Assembly: GCA_030704615.1 (NCBI GenBank)
Contig: CM060731.1
Location: 54,420,221-54,484,220 of the forward strand
From: Takakia lepidozioides
Taxonomy: Eukaryota > Streptophyta > Takakiopsida > Takakiales > Takakiaceae
Direction of reading: 5' to 3'
DNA: 64,000 nucleotides
Below are positions 12,197-22,927 of this stretch, in pieces. The position numbers and the translations under genes were made by a program. The first letter of the stretch is position 1. Each line of letters starts with the position of its first letter. The notes below the pieces were generated by a model that was not told the origin of the DNA, did no database searches, and was given only the letters and a program-made list of their open reading frames with translations.

Positions 12197-15080
12197 TCAA
12201 GACCCTCGAGCTTTAACTGCAGTGGTCTTCTTCTCTTTCTTCTCTTTCTTTTCCCTCTTTTTGAGAGCGTCCATATGTGCCTTTAACACTGTTGCATATG
12301 CCATCTGGAAACGCTGATGATCCTTTGCTGATAGCTGCACACAAAACAAGATTTATATGAGAAACTGCACTTCAAAGATGTTGTTTAAAGTGATCTCAAT
12401 TGTATTGTTGTCTTCATAAGAGTTTCAAATGCCTCTGAAAGTCATTGTGACTCCTCTCAGTAATGTATTCAGCTTGTCATCTCAGCTATAAAACGGATGC
12501 TCTGGTAGTTGATCCAACAATCCCATTTCAGCATACACACCAGCATGGTTGTTTCCAGTTTGAGACGAAAGGAGGTGAAAATGGTGTTCCCACCCTCTCT
12601 CACATGCTAATCATGATGCGATTCATCCTTACAAACTGTTCAGTATGCTGGACACATAGATTTGGCTGGATTATCAACCAGAATGCTTTTGTTCGAAGTC
12701 TGGATCATAACTTGCTGCCATTTGAAGAGATCATAACAGACCATATAAACATTTACATTTACAGACAGTGTACACAAATTTTCCCTGTAGGCATGTACAC
12801 AACCAAAGAAGATCAAATCCAACTGAAGGTTTTGTGCTCTAAGGTGGGGGGGGCGGGGGGGGGGGGGGGTGTCGAGAGAGAGAATCTACTCATAAGACGA
12901 CAGTTGTCATGGCCTTGTGGCTATAGAACCTGCACCCAGGTTGGGCTGACCAAGATGGAACAGATACCTACCTTTGCGAGGGGCTCACTCCGGTAGTGGG
13001 AACTACCTTGATGTAAACAATTAGTTCGGGCATGCCAGATATCCTGTAAAAGCCCTTCATACAAGCATCAATCTGCTGTGTGTGAGCTGCCCAGGAATTA
13101 GACGCCAACAGGCTTTAGGCTCAGCCTCGATATTTTCGAAGTTGGTGAACAGAGGTGCAGGAACAAAGTCTCTGATGGACCTGAAGAATTAGGTTTAGGT
13201 TAGGTCTAGAGGGAGAGAGAGAGAAGGGTTGAAAGCATACCGAACAACTTATTTTCTTTTTGCCATCAGTGGCACGGACCAAACAGTGATAGTTAGAGGG
13301 TTCAACCTCCTTCGGCTGGATTGCTTCGCTTGCCTTACGCTTTTTCTGCCGCTGTAATGTCGCTGTCACACCATGCCAAGAGAGAGGATTACTCCAAAGT
13401 AGGAAATTAGGGATGCCAAAGATTTGAACTCTCTCTCTTTCTCCCTCGTTTTCCAGTTATCTGAGTGTGCGTGCTTGCTAGCAAGAGAGGAAAACATTCT
13501 GCCATTTCACATCCAAATTCAGGGAAGAGGGATTGGCAGTGCTCACATAATGTTCTCTAGGATGCTGTCAATGCAATCCTCAAACCTGTCCTTTGTTAGC
13601 AAAGTGACTTTGCCTAAACCATTAGCTCAGACCAAAAGGTAGCCCTGCAGTTCGTCATGGCCACCATTGCGAGGATATTTTCAATGAATCTATCACACAC
13701 AGCTTATCTCTCCCTCTCTCTCTCTCACTCTCTCTCTTTAATCTATTTGGGCGCGGGGTCAATGGCCACAAGGCTACGGCAAACAACGTCTTATGAGTAC
13801 AATCTTTAATCTATTTCAGGTGGAATAAAGTGATTTTTTCCTATGGATGTCCTGAAAATGACAAGTAGACACTTGCTGCAAAACTCATTCTCAGGCTGGG
13901 GCCTTATGGGATTTATTGAATGCCCATGTGCTGGTATGAACTTAGGGTTTCAGAACCCTTACCCTGCAATTTAGTACTCATTTACAAAAGTTGTTTGAGT
14001 GCGAACGTTGGCTACCTGAAACTACAGGTAAAGTGTCGGGCACACTGCTTACTGACCTTTGCCTTCAAGAGTTTTTCAACAGTGCTGCGGCCAGCAAGGT
14101 TTATGCACAACCTTGCCTTCATTGTGTTGGTCGAGCTCCCTATGCAGCTATAGGGAAGCCATGAAAGAAAGGTGGTTTTTTGAAGGGTTTCTAACAAACC
14201 CCACCACCCACCCCTATCACTCAGAAGTGTGAAGCAAATCAGGAGCAAGACTGAGGGTTTAGGAGAAGGGTGATGGTGCCTTGCAATGCAAAACCCCTAT
14301 CTCCACTATAAAGGTTTAAAGAAAAGCAGAGTTATTAGACTCTTCTACTGCTCAGCTTCTTGAAAGCTTCAGAATATTTAAAATAGTCAACCACACGAAA
14401 CCACAAACCATCACAGTGAGAGCTCTTAAAAATTAGTGTACTGGCATTTTTGGTCAGGGAAAGAGGTTATGTAAAATGTCATAGACAACCTATCATTTGT
14501 AGGGCTTGGTGTCAGAAATAGGTGCCACCCGTGACAGTTCTGCTCCAAAGTGAAGCCCAGAAGACTACGTCTTAGAGCTGTAGCTTCTCGTAGGCTCTGC
14601 CTATGCAAGCTTCACACTGGCAGTACGCAATCGACCGAGAAAAACGTAAGGCACCAGGAAAACTACAAGAAGGACGTCGCATCTGTAAGTGATACACAGT
14701 ACCACCGACAAGAGTCTATGGAAATTAACATGCTACAAACCAGATATGCACGGTATACTAAGCTGGATAAAAACACATACAGCGCTTGAGTGTGACCCAG
14801 ACAGTGCCCGATTGTTTGTTGCGCTCGTACAATTTGGTTAGCTCGTTCAGAAATGGATCTGGCTCAAGAAGTACCTGCACTTCAACAACCCACATAAACC
14901 CTTAGACCACTCGCTTTTACACTGAGGATTCATGGAAGCAGGGGTGCGAGTATTATGCTCTGCCACTGAGCGAAATAAAAGAAACAGAAGAGATGGACAC
15001 GAGAAGCTTTACAAAAACACAAAGCTGCAACCGAAAAAGACATAACATGGATTGGAGTTGGGAGAGCAAGCACGCACCAT
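12197..15080 (-). CDS. SRP14: Signal recognition particle 14 kDa protein
   Basis: Alu-domain subunit of SRP, which with SRP9 binds SRP RNA and slows translation during ER targeting. Exons: a proposed exon of ATG alone (15078-15080, donor GTGCGT), 14781-14874 (VLLEPDPFLNELTKLYERN, VWVTLKR), 13241-13362 (KKRKASEA, YHCLVRATDGKKKIS), and 12197-12334 (AKDHQRFQMAYATVLKAH and a Lys-rich tail, stop 12197-12199). Splice sites are GT-AG and phases match (0, 1, 0), giving 118 aa, close to plant SRP14. The ATG-only first exon is the least certain part: the exon at 14874 starts directly with the Val that follows Met in SRP14 proteins, and a second ATG-GT candidate exists near 15313. A LINE micro-insertion sits in the 13.4-14.8 kb intron. 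The gene looks intact. Confidence 0.9.
13735..13816 (+). mobile_element. 54-bp LINE tail with 14-bp target duplication
   Basis: TCTTTAATCTATTT occurs at 13735-13748 and again at 13803-13816. The 54 bp between them (13749-13802) share an uninterrupted run of about 43 bp with the 3' end of the LINE fragment at 32161-32212. This is a very short 5'-truncated retrotransposition product in an SRP14 intron. Confidence 0.85.
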
Positions 15081-16500
15081 GGTGCCCCCACGGAGAGCGC
15101 TCCCCTCTTCTGTCTTTCTTCCTCGCTGTGCACTCACTTAAGTTAAGACCCGACGGATCCATTACCCAGTCACTATTATTCTCGGTATTTATCCGAATAT
15201 TCCGAGGTCCTACCCTACGTGTATTTTAAGGGACACCACAACTTGCGGGCTGCCCGTCTTTTGTCTGTGCGTGCAAGATTGCTTGCTCTCCAGCGCCTGC
15301 CGCACCACCATGGAGACAATCACCAAGTAGGTCGACTCCAAACCTGCATTCGCCTTGTCATACAATCTCCAAGGACAGGCTTAGACTAAGACAGAAGAGT
15401 TGAGCAAGCTTACTTCCCAAGATTTACAGAGTTGCTAGGATGAATCATCATATAGAAATTTGGCGATACTTATTAGGAAGAAAAAGCTACGTGTACACTA
15501 CACACTATACAGGTTAGGGCCGGTAGGAAAAGGGAATTTTTTTGCAGCAGGAAGCCGCTGTGGACAGAGTAATCCTCTTGCAGGCCTTGTCTACATGGTG
15601 CAGGTGCTCTAGGGACCAGGCCCCTCATAACGTCCGCAGAGCTTTTGAGAGAAAGCGAAATATATTCCCGAGGACCAAACTATATGCGATGCTCGAGACA
15701 TAATAGCACACCGAGATTCAGTGAATGACACTTTGTATGCATGCACGTTAGAAAACAAAGTGATGACCAGTAAAGTGCGGAGCCCTGCACTCTGCAACTG
15801 TTTGATTACCTTTGCATGAGCTAGCGTCACGCTTTGCTTACAGTGATGTTCATAAGGTTTCTCTCTCCTTCAAGGCTCCTCTAGAAACTTGGAGAACAAT
15901 CACGTTGTGTTATACATTCTCTTTACATAGCGGAGACCTGTATGGATAGGGTATGGATTGTATTGTGCACGTTGATTTGTGGTACTTAGTTACGCATATC
16001 GGTAAGAATAGGCTGCTGACCATATGAGATCCTATTGGTTGCAGTGCACAACAATGATCGATCGACTGTGTTCGCTGCAGTTTCTTTTATGCTGGAAAAG
16101 GCTAATACGGTCCGGTGATGCATAAATTGAGCACTCTGCCTGCTATACCTGGCAAGCTATTTAGTTGTAGAGCTCTTTATTTGTTTGACACATATTCCAC
16201 AGTGCGTGTTGTTCTTAGAAGCCACTTGCAATTACCGCAAAAACACACATGCACGTTTGATGCAAGTCTATGGATGTCTGGTTCAAAGCCTTAGCAAGTT
16301 CTGCTCTTTTCTGAAAATGTTACATATGCCCAGCTACATTCCAGTGAGAGCACTGTGAGAGCATCGGCAGTGAGGGTGAGGTATATATATATATATATAT
16401 ATATATCTAGCTCAAGAAAGAATGGTTTTAATTAGTCCTCAAAGTTGCAAATAGCCCTGAGGGTACAGCTGATCTATTTCAATATCCTCAGATCTGGTCT
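15081..16500. other. No gene recognised; TA microsatellite
   Basis: Upstream region of SRP14 on the minus strand, so its promoter should lie just above 15080, but no clear TATA or initiator could be fixed. A (TA)n run occupies about 16381-16406. No other feature was seen. Confidence 0.4.
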
Positions 16501-17670
16501 TCAGGATGCCATCAGCATGCACTCGTCATTCAGCACTGACTTGGCTAACGCTGTGCGCTTGCTGCACAGCGGAAGTTGATAATCGTCTGGCAAGAGTCTG
16601 TAGCTCGGGGTACATGACTCGCACTTGGACAAATCAAGCTCCGGGATTGTGGGCTTATTGCTGTTGGGGCGGACCTGGGAATTAGGGATCCGATGATGTC
16701 CGGACCTTCTTAATACTCTTGACGAACTCGCAGTACCCTGGAAGATCACGTGCAAGAAAAAATCATGTCATTTCATCATCATTTTTTGCCCGATTCAGAT
16801 ATCTAATCACCGGTCGACAACTTTGCCCGAGGTCACTGATGACCACGTGAGTGAGGACTTCCTGAGTGAGGACTTCCTGATAAGAAATCACAACTTTCAT
16901 GCAAATCTGCAAACTTAATTTCATGTAGAAAAGTCCCTGATGTTGTACTGTGGTGTTGTTTTCCGTACCAGTAATCCACGGTCCAATGGACGTTGAGGTG
17001 GGCCTGCCTCCAACACTTTGTCACGCTCATCTATCTGCAAGTTCGATTGCTTATTCATGAGCTCATGAGCGGACCCAACGGTATGTTCGTGCCTGGAGGG
17101 TGACCCCTGGAGTGTCATATCCACATCCTCTAGCAGCGGGATCGCGGGAGGTTGTGTAGAACCTAGGGAGGGCGCAGTAGGAGACAGATTCGACCCACTC
17201 GGCAGAAAGTACGTCGTAAACTCTTTTAGTAGATCTGGCTGATCCTCGAAAAGAAGTGAAAAATCTTGGTGTACCTCACTCATACACTTAAGTCCTTCTC
17301 GATACAATGCGAGAACATTCCAACATGCATGAAATATTTTCATGTCATTAAAGGCCGGCGCCCTCATCCTCCTTACAAACTTGAGTGCATGGTCATGAAG
17401 TACGTCCGCCTGTTGTTGCTTCACCTCCTCAGCCGCCGATGAAGTGGTCCTCAGATAGTCAGGAATAAATTGAGTGAACTTCTTGAAAAGAAGGGGTTGC
17501 TTCCGCAGCAGCTTCCTCATTCTCCGTGTCACCTCCACAGGATCAAGCTGTTGATGCTTGAAGCAATGCATCACTGTCAAAAACTTGTTGTAGGCTTCAT
17601 CTGTAAGAGCCCCTTTCAACTCTTGTGTAAAATAAAGGGCGTCATCATACATCCTGACGCCTGGTGCCAT
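16501..17670 (-). pseudogene. SIN3-like co-repressor, truncated copy
   Basis: First exon from ATG at 17668-17670 to about 16921 carries two paired amphipathic helix repeats: DALYFTQELKGAL to LFKKFTQFIPDYL, then DHALKFVRRM to LFEDQPDLLKEFTTYFLP. A second segment (about 16735-16501) carries the start of the SIN3 HDAC-interaction domain: PELDLSKCESCTPSYRLLP then RTALAKSVLND. After VLND the conserved WVSVTSGSEDYSF block is missing and the frame stops at 16501-16503. There is no PAH3 and none of the roughly 700 downstream residues of plant SIN3-like proteins. SIN3 scaffolds histone deacetylase complexes, and PAH domains bind transcription factors. This copy could act only as a PAH-only decoy, or it is a dead fragment. 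A splice from the end of exon 1 to an acceptor near 16736 is plausible but not certain. Confidence 0.75.
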
Positions 17671-17689
17671 GATATAACTCACTGCTCCG

Positions 17690-18469
17690 CTACCATTCGC
17701 ACTATCGCACTATCATCCGGCTCCGATCCAATCGTTTATATGGAGCAAATCCCAGACACGAATGAATCCACCGGTTCTCTGCTGAAGAAGTAGCTCACTC
17801 CGTTGAAGGAGTAATGTATCAGTGCCCAGGCTACACATCTTTTATTAGCAGGCCTGCTGCAAGTGACTTATCTTTGAAGCTACGGTTTTCTTATACATAT
17901 CATCCTTGGAAGTTTAGTTTAGCACACTACCTCCGTTTGTGTGCACCGTATCTGTTTTGTGGCCTGCATTTCTTCTCGAGGACCAAAATAACTTTTCCAT
18001 GCGGTCCAGAAAAGATACAAAGTTGTGTTTTGGCCCAATTGCAATTGAACACTTGATATTTGCAGTGTGGTTAATTGGGTGGCCTGCAGGGAGAGGCCAA
18101 CACCTGTCTTCTCCCGCGGCTGAAGGGCTCACAGTATATCGCAGCACATTGGCTGTGCAGCTGACATGGATCATACCGGCCCCGGCCAGAGCTTTCGAGT
18201 GTCGATGGCTATGGCGCATCCCGAGCCTCCAGTGGCACAGGAGAAAGGTAAAGTCTCTACTTTTTCTAGGGATGGATAAAGTGCATTAAGGCATACATGC
18301 AGTCGAGACTCGAATTGATATAGTTATAACAAACACTCAAATAAGAAACCCTCAAAGGGACAGTCCACCTGGAGATCGGACCCACCAGGGAATGGAAACG
18401 TAGCCCACAATGGCAGATTACTCGGGCACAGCCAGCCACAATCAATTTACAGGGAATTGAGTATTGATG
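17690..18469. other. No gene recognised
   Basis: Upstream flank of the SIN3-like fragment. Short frames on both strands, none with a recognisable motif. Confidence 0.4.
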
Positions 18470-18479
18470 CTGTAGGGAC

Positions 18480-18810
18480 TGTGATTAGTCACAGCAGCAT
18501 GTTGAAGAATTGCCAGAGACCGAGAGATCGGGAGGTACGTAATGTTAACACTATCTAGAGCTTTCCTCAATAAACGGTCCAGGTTATTTTGGAGCTGTTG
18601 GATCTCTATGTTTGAGAATTAGCGCTCCTCGATGTATATGTCGAGCATGTGATTGCATAGGCAGTCACACAGCATGTTGGAAAATTGCAAGAGAGCGAGA
18701 TAGAGAGGTTGAACGATTATATTGAATGCCTACACTAACTTTCCTCAACTGATAGACCTAGTAGCTATGTTAAGTTGGATCTCTATGTATTTCGCTCCTC
18801 CGCACAGACT
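18480..18810. repeat. Diverged tandem duplication, about 160-bp unit
   Basis: Two adjacent units share ordered blocks: GTCACA...CAGCATGTTG, ATTGC..GAGA.CGAGA, CTTTCCTCAA and TTGGATCTCTATGT. Substitutions and small indels separate them. No coding sequence. Confidence 0.65.
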
Positions 18811-20600
18811 GGGAAACCTGACGTAAAGTTTTCGGGTTCTTGCAGGGAGCTCAAAGAACGGCCGGCACTGGTTCCGTTCTTCTCGGTCACTTCATAACAG
18901 TGGTGGGTAGGTTTGACACTTGACCAGTGAAGATTTATTCATTTCAAACGTGAAAGGAGGTGGAATGGCGGTGTCGATTACACTGATACACAGTTGCTTG
19001 CTTAAGTATATGACATTTTTGTCATAAAACAACAGCTTCTTCTTTCTGCTACTGTTGGTTCGTCCCTGTTATTGGAGCTTCGAAGGACGGTGCTTGTAGC
19101 CCGGCTTATGCGAGGCTGTGGTGGGAGCTATTGCTGCTCAGTTTCCCGCTATTGATTCTCACAGAGGAGTCCAAGATCGCCACACTTCAGAACACAGGTG
19201 CAGGATTCTCTGTCTGTATTCCTTGAGATCGTCTACGGGTACTTTTTCGTGCAATCTGCAAAGGAGCTGCGTTTCTCCGAAACAACTTACAAAGCCAGGA
19301 ATTTACGTGTTCAGATTGTGTGCTTGGGGGTGATCATCGGAGCGTGGAGCACAGTAACCTTGAATGGGTTGAGCAGCAATCGTTATACAGTAACGAGCAT
19401 ACTCAGGCCTGCACTTCAGGTTCAGACAGCCTTCATTAGAGAGGAGTGGGTTCCAGTACAAGCCCCCTGTGACCTTTAGGAACTGAAATCAATCAGAGAA
19501 GAATCTTGGTTATGGTTGGGCATGCTTCGAGAAGCGTGAAGGGGACTGGGAGCATAAGTTCTCCTATCTGAGTGCCAGTCTCAATTTGGAGAACGCAGGT
19601 ATGTGTAACGCAAGGCAATCACATAGACCATTGACGATCCTTGTAACACCAACTCAACTCAGAATGTGTGGAGGGTATTGCTAACTCAGCTTTTTGAATA
19701 AGTTCTAGAGCTCTGGAATGGAAATCAGCTCTCATTTCAGGTTTAGGGCTTGACAACTTCATATCATTGCTCATCATCAATCGGTGCTGAGCATAGATTG
19801 GCTAATAAGTCTTTTGTGGGAGCACAATTATCCAGTAGACCTGGGTTGAGCATGCTATGAGAGTTGAATCGCTCACCTATGGGTACACTTCATTGAGGTT
19901 TTAGGTTCATTCTTATGTTGAAGGTTGTGGTTTGTGCAGGTGAGGCTCCCAAGACATTGCAGAAGTCTTGTAAGTTTGTGCGTGGGTTATTTAGGCGAGC
20001 ATCTTCAAGATTTGATTGAAGACATACACGACATTGCACCTGCCTTCCTTTTTCATGTCAAAGTATGTGGAGGGCGTGTTTCCATTTATAACTGGATAAG
20101 CTCTATGCAGATTGTTATGGTTCTTGATTGCTTTATAAACCCATACACTAGCCCTTTTGTCTCTAGTGAATGAGCTAATTAGTGTTATGATTCATACAAT
20201 CACAAGTACACTTGAGTGAATGTAAGTGCTGCACATTAGAGAGAACACTCGCTGCTTTTCAAACCAAATGGTGGATACAATGTGATAAAGGATGCTATTG
20301 CTGCGTGAAGTCTCAGAATACAAGGGAACAACTATTGTGGTGTAAACACCGTCTCATATCTCTAAAGGTTGGAACTTGTCAGACAAGCAAAACCAGAAAA
20401 ATCGAACCAAACAGCATCAAATTTTGATTCATTGAACAAGCCTTTACATTTGTGTAAAATTCACAACAATACGCACAGAGCTGTCAAAACTGCATCTGTA
20501 GATCGGGCCCAGTTCATCAGAACATGTACATCAACAGTGAATCAAATTACTGGACAAATTACTGGGTGATTACTCTGCGTCCCTCTCATCTGCGAACTTG
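18811..20600. other. No gene recognised
   Basis: No domain, RNA gene or repeat was identified in this stretch. Confidence 0.4.
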
Positions 20601-20604
20601 GGCG

Positions 20605-20705
20605 TCTCAGCCTCCTGTTCCTTGGTTTTAGTGTCAGGTACAAAGAAAAAACACTACACCTCAGCCTCGTGTTCCTTGGTTTTGGTGTACAAAGAAAGAA
20701 CACGA
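20605..20705. repeat. Two-copy tandem repeat, about 50 bp
   Basis: Two near-identical units built around CCTCAGCCTC and GTTCCTTGGTTTT followed by TACAAAGAAA. No coding sequence. Confidence 0.65.
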
Positions 20706-20748
20706 GACCTAACCTACATTTTAACTCAAAAAGTGCTCACCTTTAAAG

Positions 20749-21564
20749 CTAGCCAAGGGTTGCCCAGACACGGTTCTTGAATCCTTCTAAATCTTGAGCT
20801 CCCAAAAGAAACTTGCCCGCTGGAACGATTGGAGGCACCACATCATAAACCAAGTGGGTCAGAATCAATAGGCCATGACCTTTGTACGGTACATTCCGAT
20901 GCAACATGATCTCCTCAACAGCTCTAACTGTGGCACCATAGTTAGCCCCAATCCTAGCAGGCCGCACCCGGGGAACAACCTCCCGACGCTCAATATAGAT
21001 TGTTCCTGCCAACCGGTTGATGTGAAGGAGCACAGCCACTCTGGTTTGCCCCTGACTCTCAGTTAACCAAAATGTAAGATCTTGTGGGAGATTTGATAGT
21101 GACTCCGAAAGGCCAACCTCAACCACAAACGACGGCCAGTCCGATGCCAATACTCGAGAAGAAGGCTTGTATGAATGGTCCGGTTCCTTCGATTTCCCAC
21201 TCTAACTTTTACATTTAAAAGATCCCATTGGAGCTAACGTGGGAAATACATCGTGACTCAAATTCCTCTCGAATATACGCATAAACTCCATTGTCACACG
21301 AATATGATGTGCACTTGGCATCAACTTCACAATGAGACTCTCCTCCACCTCATCGTAGAGAAAAGACATACGTGGGAGGCTAGAGCTTCTCCTACCTCGA
21401 AGGCCCTCAATACGCTCGAAAGCCATTGGAGAAACACCAAAAAATGCCACGTATGGGCATTGTACACCCTCACTCAAACTCTTCACCACATTCGTGCATG
21501 TCTCTCGGAAAGAAGCTACACTTGTAAAGTTCACCGTAGTTACATTGGGGTAACCACTCAGCAA
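20749..21564 (-). pseudogene. PD-(D/E)XK-like nuclease-fold protein, copy A
   Basis: Minus-strand frame interrupted once, by a TAG near 21202-21204 (CAG in copy B at 63.3 kb); the frame is the same on both sides. Before the stop: VQCPYVAFFGVSPMAFERI and HHIRVTMEFMRIFERNL. After it: KSKEPDHSYKPSSRV, then WPSFVVEVGLSESLSNLP, WLTESQGQTRVAVLLHINR and IYIERREVVPRV. PDHS followed by E-V-G fits the PD-(D/E)XK signature, and the P-D..S..P/W-P-..-E-V-G/W-L..S order is like small nuclease-fold proteins I know mainly from fungi; that family link is from memory. About 520 bp of it are roughly 90% identical to copy B. It ends at 20749 without a further conserved domain. The role is unknown. Confidence 0.5.
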
Positions 21565-21569
21565 GGTTG

Positions 21570-22927
21570 GAGATGGATCTGATGAAGTATGAGCATATGA
21601 TCGACATACTCATCATCCCATTCTCCACCACTATTGTTTAATGTCATCTGAATGAACCAGGTTTAGGGTAGGAAAATTTAAAAAATTCACACACCTTATG
21701 TCAACATCTTGCAAGCGTGGGCACGTCTGTGCTGCCACAATTAAGCTAGCATCAGTCACGTCTGAGCCTGACACATTGAGAATCTCCCAAGAATTGTTGC
21801 CAAAGCAGCAAGGAGCTCATCACAAAGCAACCCCCTTCATCGTGCTATCGCTAGCAATTCACTCTGTGAAATCGAAAAACAGAAAAATATCTAATGAGAA
21901 CTGCTGCCTCACAACTAAATTAGTTCACTTCAAAAAGTATCCAGCCTCATGCTAGAAGAAGTACCAAGGATATATTTTACCCAAGAATGTTCGATCCAAG
22001 ATTTATCTTATAATTCTAACATGACCAAGTGGCAGCGCTTGAACCAAAATAATAGTATTCCAGCTGAAATGAGTGTGAGAAGGACCGTCTCAGAATGCAC
22101 AGACCCAAATTTGGTTGCAACGCTTCCTGCAGCTTTAATGAGAGTGCGTTCCGTTGCACCGATTGTCTTCTCTCAGATGAGCTTCTGTTGACGAAAACCA
22201 TTCGCAGAACGAATATTGCCTCAAAATTCGGCTTCACCAGTGAAGAAAACCGGATGATATAAGTTACGGTCGATGAGAGTGCCCTGTCTCAATTTTCCTC
22301 TGTTTTCCTCAATCGAGACAGGAGGGGTTGCAATTGGGTGTAGATTTTGACCTATTTGGGTTGTGTTAAGCCGTAGAGGAAATACCACACACAAAATATT
22401 GTAAGCATCACAGGGCTAAGTTAACACGAAAGCACATACTTACGAACAGTGGATGACGTATGGCTCGCTGCTACACGGCTCCACGAAGGCGACTCGGATA
22501 CGATCCATGGTGTTGAGAGCTTGTCCCGGGCTGTTCAAATCTTTAAGCCAAGGCTCAAGCACATTGTTCCGGAATTTCCAAATCTGAAGCCCGGGCTCCA
22601 CAATGTTATCCCGAGGTTTTGTGCGGATGGTATCCCGGGCTTTGGAAGGTGTGAGTTGCCTCTGTGGCGTGTGAGCGAATTAGGGCAGCGTGCAGGTGTG
22701 TCGGGATGCTTTCAAATGTTGGCGCTCCTTGAGGACGATGAAAGGTGCGGTTAGCGATGGGGATGGAGAGGAGCAATTGGACGCGGCCTGAATGTGGCAG
22801 GTGTGATGCCTCTCTCTAACTCGACATCGTACAGCCCAAGGGCTTTGGGGAGGTTGAGGGACGTCTCAGGGAGATTTGAAGTTGGAGCAGGAAGTTGAAA
22901 GATTTGAGCTGAGGAGTCTGCTGACCA
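21570..22927. other. Upstream region of PRP4; no other gene seen
   Basis: Holds the promoter and 5' leader of the PRP4 gene. The last 450 bases are relatively GC-rich, with no obvious TATA. Nothing else was recognised. Confidence 0.4.

Noticed and set aside
12463-12996. 177-codon plus-strand frame
   Set aside because: Lies in an SRP14 intron, contains a glycine run produced by a poly-G tract, and shows no domain.
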